DNA of 64,000 bases from Sodaliphilus pleomorphus (GCF_009676955.1 NZ_CP045696.1:248001-312000); one strand, 5' to 3'. Numbered from the stretch's first letter, positions 18,269 to 27,225 are shown. A program made the numbers and translations. The notes: generated by a model from the sequence alone, not told the origin.

Positions 18269-18276
18269 CAAAGGTA
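18269..18276 (-). promoter_or_regulatory. -7 element of mutAB
   Basis: Minus strand TACCTTTG, an exact TAnnTTTG match, 86 bp before the mutA ATG. The -33 region is not clear. Confidence 0.5.
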
Positions 18277-18471
18277 CAAACAATTATTGAAATAATTCAG
18301 TAATCATGTCAATATTTAAATTTAAATAATGCTAACTGCACAATCCTGCGCAATCGGGCGGCAAGTGCCAGAAAACGATTCTCTTGAAATCATGCACCAC
18401 ATCCCAACGCGCCCCCCGACCCTAACGATTGTTTTTTGGGGCACTCAGTCATGCCCCATTGCACCAAAATG

Positions 18472-18502
18472 TTGAAATTCAAAAAATAAAACCGTACCTT
18501 TG
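18472..18502 (+). promoter_or_regulatory. Promoter of the secreted-protein gene
   Basis: TTG (18472-18474), 20 bp, TACCTTTG (18495-18502). The position shows that transcription begins near 18508, so the coding start must be the ATG at 18531 and not an in-frame ATG at 18429. Confidence 0.7.
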
Positions 18503-18530
18503 TGTCGCGAAACCAAATCATGCACGTGTG

Positions 18531-19619
18531 ATGAAAGCTAAAGCCATATCGACACTCTTGCTGTACCTTGCTACCCTGTGCTTGGCCTATCCTGCAACAA
18601 TCTACAAAACAAGATACAACCAATACAGCGGGCTGGCCCGAATCGCCGATTTCAACCCTGAGACGGGCGAAGTCGACAACCGGCATGAGGCCTTCGACGT
18701 CATGCTCGACTCGACGGGCATTTTCACACCCGCATATCGCTATTTTGCCCGCATTGCCAACTATCACAACCAAGAGGGGAAATCCTATGAGATTGTCTCG
18801 GGGCATCGCAAGAGACACGTCTCGTCGACCAGGTGTGGTATTATCTTCAACGCCCTCAACGACAGCAATTACAATGCCGTGCTGGTGTCGTGCCACAACT
18901 CGCGCCTGCACGACGATCTTCTCGACAAGCGATACATGGAAGTGGAACTTGTGCAAGTGCGCAACAACAAGGAGCAAGTCATCAAATCGGCACATATCGA
19001 CAAAAACGTCGACATGGCCGACAGATTGAATGCAATAGGTGTCGATGTAGACCATAACACTGTGCATGTGCTTGTTGGCAACGACAAGCTAAACCAATTG
19101 TTCACTGTGGAGTTGCCTGCTATGCACAACGGTTCACACCTGGGGCTTGCCACAGGACCAGGTGCCCGGGTGCAAGTTGAAAGAACCGTGCTCTCCTACA
19201 AGACCAACGACCGGCGCATCGTGAACACACCATGGACCATCGAGAAACTGAACCTGCACTTTGCACGGTCCCAAAACCCGTATGAGGGATATTGGGAATA
19301 TCTTGACCGCGACATGAGCGACGACGTGTTGCGGCTGGGCGGACGCTACACAATTGCGCTGGTGGCGACCGCGACTGGCTACGACATAATATACGTGAGC
19401 GGCGCACAGGTGAAAAAGAGCATGTGGACAACAGGCATGCTAAAAGGCAGGCTTGAGAAAACGATATTCACCGACAACTTCAAGGCCTCATGGATCGATG
19501 CCACGTTGCGCCCCATCGACCTCGACGTGCAAGCAGCATTTGAGAGCGGAGTGATACTCACGATCAAATTTCCCGTGTACAAGTCGCAAGTGAGATTCTC
19601 TAAAATACTCGATCGATAA
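18531..19619 (+). CDS. Secreted protein of unknown function
   Basis: The 362-residue protein has a signal peptide (MKAKAISTLLLYLATLCLAYP) and no lipobox. I do not recognise a family with certainty. The sequence has many short beta-strand-like segments (for example GRYTIALVATATGYDIIYVSGA) and a conserved-looking WEYLDRD, which suggests a beta-sandwich or lipocalin-like fold, repeated perhaps twice. The start is fixed by the promoter at 18472-18502. It is flanked by its own promoter and by the fbp promoter, so it appears monocistronic. A role in the envelope or periplasm is the most that can be inferred. Confidence 0.65.
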   Translation: MKAKAISTLLLYLATLCLAYPATIYKTRYNQYSGLARIADFNPETGEVDNRHEAFDVMLDSTGIFTPAYRYFARIANYHNQEGKSYEIVSGHRKRHVSSTRCGIIFNALNDSNYNAVLVSCHNSRLHDDLLDKRYMEVELVQVRNNKEQVIKSAHIDKNVDMADRLNAIGVDVDHNTVHVLVGNDKLNQLFTVELPAMHNGSHLGLATGPGARVQVERTVLSYKTNDRRIVNTPWTIEKLNLHFARSQNPYEGYWEYLDRDMSDDVLRLGGRYTIALVATATGYDIIYVSGAQVKKSMWTTGMLKGRLEKTIFTDNFKASWIDATLRPIDLDVQAAFESGVILTIKFPVYKSQVRFSKILDR

Positions 19620-19698
19620 AAAGCAGTGCCAGCGGCGTCTTTTTCACTTGAACAAGTCCCGCCGGCACCCACAGTCAAACTCGGGCGCAAAAAAAAAC

Positions 19699-19732
19699 TT
19701 TGGTGACAATTCGATTATTATCACTATCTTTG
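19699..19732 (+). promoter_or_regulatory. fbp promoter
   Basis: TTTG (19699-19702), 22 bp, TATCTTTG (19725-19732). Both boxes match the Bacteroidetes consensus. The leader to the ATG at 19822 would be about 85 nt. Confidence 0.65.
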
Positions 19733-19821
19733 CGCAAGAGATTTATATAGTGAGTTGTAAATGACGCATCTTTTACAAAATCAAATATCAATTATTAACA
19801 CAGAAAATCACCGTTAGTGCT

Positions 19822-21840
19822 ATGAACGAAATGGATTACAAGCAAGTAAACGACGACATGCGCTACTTGACCCTGCTGTCGCGCAGTTTTCCCAACATTG
19901 CGACGGCAAGTACCGAGATCATTAACCTTGAAGCCATCTTAAACCTGCCCAAAGGCACCGAGCACTTCCTGGCCGACCTGCACGGAGAGTACCAAGCCTT
20001 CCAGCACGTGCTGCGCAACGCCTCGGGCACTATCAAGCGCAAGGTGAAGGAGATCTTCAACGAGACCTTGGGCACCAAGGAACAGAAAGAACTGTGCACG
20101 CTCATCTACTACCCTGAGCTGAAACTGGAACTTGTGAAACGCGGCATCACCGACGCTGGCGACCTCAACGACTGGTATTTCATCAACATCAACCGTCTGG
20201 TGAAAGTGTGCCGCAACGTGTCGTCGAAGTACACGCGGTCGAAAGTGCACAAGGCCCTGCCGCCCGACTTCTCCTACATCATCCAGGAATTGCTGCACGA
20301 GAACTCGAGCGACCCCAACAAGCAGGCCTATGTAGACGTAGTGGTGCGCACCATCATCTCGACGCAGCGGGCCGACGACTTCATCATCGCCATGTGCTAT
20401 CTCATACAGCAGCTCACCATCGACGTGCTACACATCCTGGGCGATGTATACGACCGCGGACCGAGTCCCGACAAAATCATGGATATATTGTGCGACTATC
20501 ACAACCTCGACATCCAGTGGGGCAACCACGACATTTTGTGGATGGGCGCTGCAGCAGGCAACGACTGCTGCATTGCCAACGTGATACGCATCGCCATGCG
20601 TTACGGCAACCAGAGCGTGCTTGAAGACGGCTACGGCATCAACCTGCTGCCTCTGGCAACTTTTGCCATGGAGACTTACAAAAAGGATCCCTGCACACAA
20701 TTCATACCCAAGGATCTCGACGAGAAAGATCCTGAGAAAATGAAATCGTCTCGGCTCATGGCCCAAATGCACAAAGCCATATCTATCATTCAATTCAAGC
20801 TGGAGGCTGCCACCATCAAGCGTCGCCCCGAGTTTGAGATGAGCGACAGGCTGCTGCTCGACAAGATCGACTACAAAAAGCACATCATCACTATCGACGG
20901 CAAGCAGTATGAGCTCACCGATGGCAACTTCCCCACCGTAGACCCGCAAGACCCCTACAAGCTTACTGCCGAGGAGGAAATGGTAGTGACCAAATTGCAC
21001 AACTCCTTTGTACAGAGCGACAAGCTCAAGCGTCACATGAACTGCATGTTCCGTAACGGCTGCATCTTTGCGGTAGTAAACGGCAACCTGCTCTACCACG
21101 CCTCCATTCCGCTTAACGAAGACGGCTCGCTCAAGGACGTAATCATTCAAGGCTACCCCTATCACGGCCATGCGCTGCTCAAGAAAGTGGGATCGCTCAT
21201 ACGCGATGCCTATTTTGGTGCCGAGAATCAGGAAGACTACCTGTTTGCCAAAGACTATGTGTGGTATCTGTGGTGCGGCAAGAATTCCCCAGCCTTCGAC
21301 AAAGACAAGATGGCAACCTTTGAGCGATACTTCATTGCCGACAAAGCAACTCACAAGGAGACAAAGGGTTGGTACTACAAGCTGCGTGACCAAGAAAAGA
21401 TATGCGACATGATACTCGATGAGTTTCATGTGCAAGGACAATACCGCCACATCATCAATGGCCATGTGCCTGTAAAGACCATCAAGGGCGAAAGCCCAGT
21501 CAAAGCCAATGGCAAGCTGATGGTGATCGACGGAGGATTTTCCAAAGCCTACCAACCCGAGACGGGCATTGCCGGCTACACCCTGGTGTATCACAGCCGC
21601 GGATTCCAGCTCGTGCAGCACGAACCCTTCACATCAATACAAAAGGCCGTGGAAGAGGGCCAAGACATCAAGTCGACCTACGAGATGGTTGAGCTCACCA
21701 ACCACCGCATGATGGTGAAAGATACCGACAAGGGCAATGAGCTCTCGTCGCAAATACGTGACCTGCAAAAGCTGCTCGTTGCCTATCGCAGCGGCTTGAT
21801 AAAAGAACGCGCCTGGCGCCCTATCACCAACAAGCGATAG
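19822..21840 (+). CDS. fbp: Fructose-1,6-bisphosphatase, class III
   Basis: The 672-residue enzyme hydrolyses fructose 1,6-bisphosphate in gluconeogenesis. It belongs to the large Firmicutes/Bacteroidetes class III (FBPase_2) type, built on a calcineurin-like metallophosphoesterase core. The metal-binding motifs are all visible: FLADLHGEY (about residue 50), LGDVYDRGP (about 208-216) and WGNHDILW (about 232-240). Length fits the family (about 640-670). It is monocistronic, with its own promoter and a strong hairpin terminator. With the glycogen operon in the same window it fits a carbohydrate-storing fermenter. Confidence 0.96.
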   Translation: MNEMDYKQVNDDMRYLTLLSRSFPNIATASTEIINLEAILNLPKGTEHFLADLHGEYQAFQHVLRNASGTIKRKVKEIFNETLGTKEQKELCTLIYYPELKLELVKRGITDAGDLNDWYFININRLVKVCRNVSSKYTRSKVHKALPPDFSYIIQELLHENSSDPNKQAYVDVVVRTIISTQRADDFIIAMCYLIQQLTIDVLHILGDVYDRGPSPDKIMDILCDYHNLDIQWGNHDILWMGAAAGNDCCIANVIRIAMRYGNQSVLEDGYGINLLPLATFAMETYKKDPCTQFIPKDLDEKDPEKMKSSRLMAQMHKAISIIQFKLEAATIKRRPEFEMSDRLLLDKIDYKKHIITIDGKQYELTDGNFPTVDPQDPYKLTAEEEMVVTKLHNSFVQSDKLKRHMNCMFRNGCIFAVVNGNLLYHASIPLNEDGSLKDVIIQGYPYHGHALLKKVGSLIRDAYFGAENQEDYLFAKDYVWYLWCGKNSPAFDKDKMATFERYFIADKATHKETKGWYYKLRDQEKICDMILDEFHVQGQYRHIINGHVPVKTIKGESPVKANGKLMVIDGGFSKAYQPETGIAGYTLVYHSRGFQLVQHEPFTSIQKAVEEGQDIKSTYEMVELTNHRMMVKDTDKGNELSSQIRDLQKLLVAYRSGLIKERAWRPITNKR

Positions 21841-21895
21841 CCCCGTTGACCCAACCCAGCGCAACAAGCAATGGGCGCATCGGTGAGCAAAAGAC

Positions 21896-21927
21896 AATCC
21901 CTGCCAGGGCTGTTCCTGGCAGGGATT
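21896..21927. terminator. Convergent terminator between fbp and the AlbA_2 gene
   Basis: AATCCCTGCCAGG (21896-21908) pairs perfectly with CCTGGCAGGGATT (21915-21927) around a six-base loop. ATTGTTGTTG follows on the plus strand and GTCTTTTG on the minus strand, so it can serve both genes. Confidence 0.8.
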
Positions 21928-21967
21928 ATTGTTGTTGTTGTTGCACGCAGCATCGTGAAGGCAGGTG

Positions 21968-22606
21968 TCAAGTGCGCGTGATGAGGCACTGGCCATCGTG
22001 GTAGGTGAGGTCAACCACCTTCATCTCGCACAAGCTGATGACAGTGGCCTCGGCACTGCGACGACTCACGTGAGCCAGCCTCATGTAGCCGTCGATGGTG
22101 ATTCCGCCATGGGTTGAGAGATAATCGATGAGCTGCTGCTCGATTGGCGACAAACTTAAGAGCGCATCGTTGTCGCGCAACTGAGACTGGTGCTGCATCA
22201 CCTTCACATGCATCGAGGATGCGAGCACATTCTCATCGGCCACCCGGTAGAAGGCCTTCCACAGCCCTTTCTCGTCGGGGGCCTTGACAGGCTTGAGAGA
22301 GGCTTCGGCGATGTCGACCTTGAGCACGGTTTTCCCGTCGACTTTAAACAGTTCAAACTTCACCTGCTGCTCAGGCCTGCAATACATGGAGGCGGCTTGC
22401 TCGATCATGTAGATTTCCTCGTCGCTCTTCACGCCCACGACGTGACCGTTGTCCTTTACACCTATCAAAAGACGACCGCCGCTGTTGTTGGCAAAAGCCG
22501 AGATGCTGCGTGCTATCTTCCGGGCATCACTTATCTGGTACTTGAAGTCTTGATGCTCGTGCTCGCCTTGGGCTATCAAATCGGCTATGTATCCTTTGCC
22601 TTTCAC
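21968..22606 (-). CDS. AlbA_2 (Schlafen-like) domain protein with C-terminal winged helix
   Basis: The 212-residue protein carries an AlbA_2 domain at about 14-110: E-H-Q-D-F-K-Y near the start, then SISAFANNSGGRLLIGVKDNG, the typical ANxxGG-x-hhhGV core of the family often annotated as 'ATP-binding protein'. The last 65 residues (EQQLIDYLSTHGGITIDGYMRLAHVSRRSAEATV) look like a winged helix-turn-helix. A nucleic-acid-binding or regulatory role is inferred. It starts 31 bp after the stop of the SGNH hydrolase gene and is probably co-transcribed with it. It is short compared with many AlbA_2 regulators, which have a central GHKL-like part. Confidence 0.78.
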   Translation of the reverse strand: MKGKGYIADLIAQGEHEHQDFKYQISDARKIARSISAFANNSGGRLLIGVKDNGHVVGVKSDEEIYMIEQAASMYCRPEQQVKFELFKVDGKTVLKVDIAEASLKPVKAPDEKGLWKAFYRVADENVLASSMHVKVMQHQSQLRDNDALLSLSPIEQQLIDYLSTHGGITIDGYMRLAHVSRRSAEATVISLCEMKVVDLTYHDGQCLITRT

Positions 22607-22637
22607 TGCAGCATGGTGAGAACAAAATAGGCCTGAA

Positions 22638-23867
22638 TCAATTGTCCCAGGTGTATTTGCCTGGGTTCTTTATGGGTGGATATGGCTTGTCGACAACTTC
22701 CTGATAGGGCACTTTTGTGCCGTTGAGCACAGCCTTCAAGTAGGGCTCGAGCTTCTGCGCATAGAAGTAGAAGCCTATGTCGGTGTAGTGTGTGCCATCG
22801 ACGGTACCCTCGTTGTCGGGCCCGTAGAGGTTTTTGCTGTCGATATAGTAGAGATTCTTTGGATTCTCCTGCTTCAACTTCAAGTAGTTTTTGTGGAAAG
22901 CATAGTTCTTCTCGGCCAGGTACTTGCTGTAGTAGCTGCTGTACTTGGCATAGGAGTAGATAGTGCCCTCAACCATGAAAATAGGCACATTGGGGCGTGC
23001 CTTGCGCAGGATATTGATGAAATTGTAGGTCAAAGTGTCGCACATGTTGAGCGTGCAATTGGGCACCGGGTCGATAATATAGGCCGTGACATTGGGAATC
23101 TGAGCCAAGGCTCGGGCCATGCAATAGTCCATCTTGCCCTCGCCGCTGATGCCAATGTTGACACACTCGGCATTGAGGTCGCGCTGGATGATGCTGGTGC
23201 CCACCATGCCAGGGCGGCAGGCGCATCCTCCTTGCAGAATACTGGTGCCATAGAACACAAACTTTTTGTCGGCACGCGGGTTGTCAACCTTGGGCATCTC
23301 CATCCTGGCATCGTGCTCAACACCTATTTCAAGCCAGTTCACGCCATCGTACAATGGCAGGTAAAGCATGAACTCATGCATTTGACCGTCCATCTTGTCG
23401 ATATACACCTTGTTTTGAATAGAATCCTTGAGAGGCGATGTGCGGTTCACGTTTTGGAAGTCGCGCACCGGGCGGTTGCAGTTCACAAATCGCCATTGGC
23501 CGTTGTCGAGGATGTAGAGATCGGTGCCCTTGATGCCCGTGGGGGCCATGTGAGCCATATACATGTTGGTGAGCAGGTTGTAGCGCACAGCCACCACCTT
23601 GGAGTTGGTGCGGAACCTGAATGCCTCGCCTGCAGTGCAGCGCTGCCGCTCATAGAGCGTGGGGCGCACGCTGTCTTTGAGATAACCAGGAATGCGGAAA
23701 TAGGGGGTCTCGCTGTTGGCAAAGCCCTTGTTGATCATTCTGAAGTCGAGTGCATTGTAATACTTGAGCGTGTCGGCCTTGGTGAAGTCTTGCGCCATAG
23801 CGCTTCCCTGTGTCAACCATGCCAGCAATAGCAGAAGCAATAGTCTGAATTTGCAGTTCAATGTCAT
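22638..23867 (-). CDS. Secreted SGNH/GDSL-type esterase with GxDLY domain
   Basis: The 409-residue protein has a signal peptide ending AMAQ (residue 26). An N-terminal beta domain contains the GTDLYIL motif (residues 114-120) that names the GxDLY family, which is always paired with a GDSL-type lipase domain. The catalytic domain begins at KKFVFYGTSILQGG: S209 is the nucleophile, the block III asparagine lies downstream, and D357 and H360 in VDGTHYTD complete the triad. Such enzymes commonly remove acyl (acetyl) groups from glycans; the substrate is unknown. It is transcribed from a clear promoter and leads into the AlbA_2 gene. Confidence 0.85.
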   Translation of the reverse strand: MTLNCKFRLLLLLLLAWLTQGSAMAQDFTKADTLKYYNALDFRMINKGFANSETPYFRIPGYLKDSVRPTLYERQRCTAGEAFRFRTNSKVVAVRYNLLTNMYMAHMAPTGIKGTDLYILDNGQWRFVNCNRPVRDFQNVNRTSPLKDSIQNKVYIDKMDGQMHEFMLYLPLYDGVNWLEIGVEHDARMEMPKVDNPRADKKFVFYGTSILQGGCACRPGMVGTSIIQRDLNAECVNIGISGEGKMDYCMARALAQIPNVTAYIIDPVPNCTLNMCDTLTYNFINILRKARPNVPIFMVEGTIYSYAKYSSYYSKYLAEKNYAFHKNYLKLKQENPKNLYYIDSKNLYGPDNEGTVDGTHYTDIGFYFYAQKLEPYLKAVLNGTKVPYQEVVDKPYPPIKNPGKYTWDN

Positions 23868-23907
23868 AATTACGTACTTATTAGAAAATTAATGTTGTTT
23901 TGCCGAA

Positions 23908-23938
23908 CAAAATTAAAAAAAATATGGCAAACTACCAA
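23908..23938 (-). promoter_or_regulatory. Promoter of the SGNH esterase operon
   Basis: Minus strand: TTG (23938-23936), 20 bp, TAATTTTG (23915-23908). It matches both consensus boxes and lies 41 bp before the ATG. Confidence 0.65.
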
Positions 23939-23946
23939 CAACAACA

Positions 23947-23976
23947 GGCGACAACCCTGCATGTAGAGTCGTCGCC
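23947..23976 (-). terminator. Terminator of the OmpA-family lipoprotein gene
   Basis: GGCGACAAC (23947-23955) pairs with GTCGTCGCC (23968-23976), allowing one G-U pair. On the minus strand TGTTGTTGTTGG follows. It sits just upstream of the esterase promoter, 55 bp after the lipoprotein stop. Confidence 0.55.
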
Positions 23977-24031
23977 CGCCTTTAGATTTTGTCGGTAAAA
24001 AAAGAATTTGCTCCGCTCAAGTTATATTTTT

Positions 24032-24721
24032 TTACTTGAGTGTGCCGTCGTTGGCTTCCTTCACCATCTGCTCATTGGCACTGATGTAGATTTCCACACG
24101 ACGGTTTTGTGCGCGGCCTGCTTCGGTGTCGTTGCTGGCAACAGGATTCTCCCAAGCCATGCCCTGGCTGGAGAGACGGCTCGAGTTCACGCCCGAGTTC
24201 ACAAGATAGGTTTTTACCACCGAAGCACGCTCGGTAGAGACCTTGTCGTTGGCAGCACGCGTACCCACATTGTCGGTGTAACCGAAAATCTGCACGTTGG
24301 TCTCAGGATTGTTGCGCAGCGAGGTAGCAAACTGCGACAATGATGTCTTGGCGCTCTCGCTCAAGTTAGTTTTATTGAAGCCAAACAAGATGCCGCTGTC
24401 GAAAGTGACTTTAATTGCCGTCAAGTTGTTTTGGTCGGTAACAGTGTCGACTTGCGCACCAGGAATCTGGGCCAGTTCCTTGGCCTGCTTGTCCATCTTC
24501 TTGCCAATCAACGTGCCGGCAGTACCACCAGCCACAGCACCGATGGCTGCGCCAATGGCTGCGCCCTTGCCGTGCCCTATGAGCGCACCTATGCCAGCAC
24601 CCAGGGCAGCACCGCCGCCACTGCCAATGAGACCACCTTTACCTGCATTGTTCAACGAACCACAACCTGAGAGGCCCAAAACAAGAGCCACACTCAGGAA
24701 CAAACTCATTACTTTCTTCAT
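24032..24721 (-). CDS. OmpA-family outer-membrane lipoprotein with glycine zipper
   Basis: The 229-residue protein has a lipoprotein signal (LSGC, lipidated C20). Residues 28-75 form a glycine-zipper segment (repeated GxxxG with Ala), thought to pack in or on the membrane. The C-terminal OmpA domain (about 105-215) has QIFGYTDNVGT and the NRRVEIYI end with the Asp and Arg that bind diaminopimelate of peptidoglycan. This YiaD/YfiB-like layout ties the outer membrane to the wall. It is monocistronic, with a consensus -7 element (TACATTTG) 56 bp upstream. Confidence 0.9.
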   Translation of the reverse strand: MKKVMSLFLSVALVLGLSGCGSLNNAGKGGLIGSGGGAALGAGIGALIGHGKGAAIGAAIGAVAGGTAGTLIGKKMDKQAKELAQIPGAQVDTVTDQNNLTAIKVTFDSGILFGFNKTNLSESAKTSLSQFATSLRNNPETNVQIFGYTDNVGTRAANDKVSTERASVVKTYLVNSGVNSSRLSSQGMAWENPVASNDTEAGRAQNRRVEIYISANEQMVKEANDGTLK

Positions 24722-24776
24722 TTTAAAATATATTTTTACTAAATTTAAAAATCACAGTTTCTGAAATTCTGAATTA

Positions 24777-24784
24777 CAAATGTA
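24777..24784 (-). promoter_or_regulatory. -7 element of the OmpA-family lipoprotein gene
   Basis: Minus strand TACATTTG, an exact TAnnTTTG match, 56 bp before the ATG. The -33 box is not clear in this AT-rich stretch. Confidence 0.5.
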
Positions 24785-25092
24785 CAATTTTTTCCTTTTT
24801 AATGTAAAAAAAATTACGTTAATTTAATATATCATTCTCTGCCATCGCCAGCCATGTGACAAGCAGAAAAGCGACGACGGGCATGCAACCTACACATCCA
24901 CTCTCGAGATTGCTAAGCATCACCCAGAGAGGAGCGAAAGCACTCTTTTAGACTCAAGAGTGCGTCGAAGGTTTATTCCCACACGGCTTTTACAGTCACG
25001 GCAAAGCCTCAAACGTGCCAACAACAACCCACCATTTCAAAGAAAAAAATCAAAAAAAAAAGCTTTTCTTTTTCAAAGTAAAAAAAATTGTG

Positions 25093-25100
25093 TATATTTG
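25093..25100 (+). promoter_or_regulatory. -7 element of the DUF349 gene
   Basis: TATATTTG matches TAnnTTTG exactly, 58 bp before the ATG at 25159. A TTTC at 25071-25074 may be a weak -33 box. Confidence 0.5.
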
Positions 25101-25158
25101 GATTTAATTTGTTGGCTTCCTTCTTCAACGACAAGAAGGACCTTTAAAAAAGATTATT

Positions 25159-27123
25159 ATGGAATCGCAAGAACAGTCCACTACGAGCAAGGACCTCGAA
25201 AAGGACGTAACCCTGAATTCGGAGCCTGCACAAGAGCAGAATACAGGCTCTGTCAACAATCAACCCGAGGCAAGTTCGGCAGCTGCCGAGCAAGCCCAGG
25301 AAGTCGTCAACCCAGGCGCAAGCCAGGCAGCAGCTGCAAGCACTCCAGCCGAGGAAACAGTCCAGGCCGAGCCCCAAGAGAAGCAGCCGGCCTCGGTCGA
25401 AACCGAGGCACAACCACAGCACAAATACGCTGCCATGAGCAAGACTGAGCTTATCGCCGCGCTTGAGTCGCTGAAAGAGCAGCCCATCGACAGCGTGAAA
25501 GACGACGTTGCTCAAATCAAGTCGGCTTTCTTTGCCATACGTAAGGAGGAAATTGCAAAAGAAAAAGAAGCATTCCTTGCCCAAGGCAACGAAGAGGCAG
25601 CCTTTGCGGCTATCGACGACGCCGACGAAGTGAAAATCAAGGAGCTCCTGAATGAGCTGAAAGAGAAAAAAGCGCAATTCAATGCCGAGCAAGATGCCCT
25701 GCGCGCCGAGAACCTTGAAAAGAAGCGCAAAATCATCGACGAGATCAATGCCATCGTGGCCGATCCCGACAATGTGAACCGTCAATACAACCACATTCAG
25801 CAACTGCAGCAGGAGTTCAAAGCCATAGGCGAAGTGCCTGCAACCAATGTAACAGAGTTGTGGAAGAGCTACCAGCTGGCAGTAGAAAAATTCTACGACT
25901 TGCTCAAGATGAACAAGGAGTTGCGTGACTACGACTTCAAGAAGAATCTCGAAATCAAGCAGCAACTGTGTTCTGAAGCCGAGGCTCTCGACGACCAGAA
26001 CGATGTGGTGGCAGCATTCAAGAAGCTGCAAGAGCTGCACGACACGTGGCGCGAAACCGGCCCCGTAGCCAAAGAAATAAGAGAAGAGCTGTGGCAACGC
26101 TTCAAGAATGCGTCGTCGGTCATCAACAAGAAATATCAGGGTTTCTTTGAAGAGCGCAAGGCCAAAGAGAAAGAAAACGCCGAAGCCAAGACTGCCCTGT
26201 GCGAAAAGATAGAGGCCATCTCGACCGACGGCCTCAAGACCTATGCTGCATGGGACGAAGCCACCAAGGGCATACTGGCCTTGCAAGAGCAGTGGAAGAA
26301 ACTGGGCTTTGCCTCACGCAAGCAGAATGCCGAGCTCTTTGCCCGGTTCAGGAAGTCGTGCGACGACTTCTTTGGCAAGAAGGCCGAGTTTTTCAAGCAG
26401 ATGAAAGAGCAATTTGCCGCCAATCTGGCCAAGAAAACCGAGCTGTGCGAGCGGGCCGAGGCAATGAAGGACTCTACCGACTGGAAAAAGACCACCGACG
26501 CCTTTGTCGCCTTGCAAAAGGAATGGAAAACCGTGGGACCCGTCGTAAAAAAACACAGCGACGCTATATGGAAGCGGTTTATCACAGCCTGCGATGCATT
26601 CTTTGATAACAAGAAGAAACAAAACACCAACATTCACACTATAGAGCACGACAACCTGAAGACCAAGAAAGGCATCATTGCCCAGGTCAACGCTGTGCTC
26701 GAAGCCGACAACAAGGAGGATGGCCCCACCCAGGTGCGCGAGCTCATGAAGCAATGGCAAGAAGTGGGTCACGTGCCCTACAAGGAGAAAGACAAAATCT
26801 ATGCCGAGTACAAGGCTGCCATCGACAAGGCCTTTGAGCAATTTGACATGAAGGGCATGAATGCCCGCATTGCCAACTTTGAGAACTCGCTCAATAAGAT
26901 GGGAGGCGACGACAAGGTGTACCACGAGCGCGAGCGACTGGTGCGTGACTACGAGCGCAAGTGCCAAGAAATGAAGACCTATGAGAACAACATGGGCTTT
27001 TTCAACGCCTCTTCCAAGAATGGCAGTACAATAGTGAAGCAGATGGAAAAGAAAATCGCCAATCTCAAAGATGAAATTGCCATTCTTGAGAAAAAGATAA
27101 AAATGATTGACGACAAAGTGTGA
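25159..27123 (+). CDS. DUF349 repeat protein, five repeats
   Basis: The 654-residue cytoplasmic protein starts with about 90 residues of acidic, Gln/Ala-rich low-complexity sequence. Five DUF349 helical repeats follow, recognisable by W/F-K-x-hG-x-V/A then W/h-x-R/x-F/h-x-x-A: EFKAIGEVP, DTWRETGPV, EQWKKLGFA, KEWKTVGPV and KQWQEVGHV (about residues 205-565). The C-terminal 80 residues form a charged coiled coil (VKQMEKKIANLKDEIAILEKK). DUF349 proteins have no settled biochemical role; scaffold or nucleic-acid contact has been suggested for relatives. It has its own promoter and a hairpin terminator, so it is monocistronic. Confidence 0.85.
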   Translation: MESQEQSTTSKDLEKDVTLNSEPAQEQNTGSVNNQPEASSAAAEQAQEVVNPGASQAAAASTPAEETVQAEPQEKQPASVETEAQPQHKYAAMSKTELIAALESLKEQPIDSVKDDVAQIKSAFFAIRKEEIAKEKEAFLAQGNEEAAFAAIDDADEVKIKELLNELKEKKAQFNAEQDALRAENLEKKRKIIDEINAIVADPDNVNRQYNHIQQLQQEFKAIGEVPATNVTELWKSYQLAVEKFYDLLKMNKELRDYDFKKNLEIKQQLCSEAEALDDQNDVVAAFKKLQELHDTWRETGPVAKEIREELWQRFKNASSVINKKYQGFFEERKAKEKENAEAKTALCEKIEAISTDGLKTYAAWDEATKGILALQEQWKKLGFASRKQNAELFARFRKSCDDFFGKKAEFFKQMKEQFAANLAKKTELCERAEAMKDSTDWKKTTDAFVALQKEWKTVGPVVKKHSDAIWKRFITACDAFFDNKKKQNTNIHTIEHDNLKTKKGIIAQVNAVLEADNKEDGPTQVRELMKQWQEVGHVPYKEKDKIYAEYKAAIDKAFEQFDMKGMNARIANFENSLNKMGGDDKVYHERERLVRDYERKCQEMKTYENNMGFFNASSKNGSTIVKQMEKKIANLKDEIAILEKKIKMIDDKV

Positions 27124-27163
27124 TATGTGTGTCACACGCTCTATCACACCACACCCACACATC

Positions 27164-27199
27164 CTCTCTGCGGTGCAACAGCCGCAGAGAGTTTTAATT
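27164..27199 (+). terminator. Intrinsic terminator of the DUF349 gene
   Basis: CTCTCTGCGG (27164-27173) pairs perfectly with CCGCAGAGAG (27182-27191), followed by TTTTAATT. It lies 27 bp before the next gene's start. Confidence 0.8.
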
Positions 27200-27225
27200 A
27201 CACATGAATGATATAAAACAGCATT

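Larger units (their letters stand above)
18184..18530. other. Intergenic region between mutA and a divergent secreted-protein gene
   Basis: These 347 bases hold the mutAB -7 element at 18269-18276 and the promoter of the divergent gene at 18472-18502. A short hairpin GGGGCA/TGCCCC (18438-18443, 18452-18457) lies between, without a T-tract on the useful side. I see no gene, tRNA or riboswitch. Confidence 0.6.
24722..25158. other. Long intergenic region between divergent genes
   Basis: These 437 bases hold the -7 element of the lipoprotein gene (24777-24784) and that of the DUF349 gene (25093-25100). Between them, about 24840-25040 is less AT-rich and contains a perfect 8-bp hairpin, GCACTCTT (24940-24947) with AAGAGTGC (24956-24963). 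No tRNA, known small RNA or convincing ORF is recognised there. Confidence 0.5.

Noticed and set aside
18438..18457. Hairpin GGGGCA/TGCCCC in the mutA upstream region as a terminator or riboswitch
   Set aside because: Only six pairs, the T run lies on the wrong side, and no cobalamin-box sequence is present.
24960..25448. Plus-strand open frame overlapping the start of the DUF349 gene in another frame
   Set aside because: Low-complexity Arg/Lys/Ser product; it runs through the DUF349 promoter and start.
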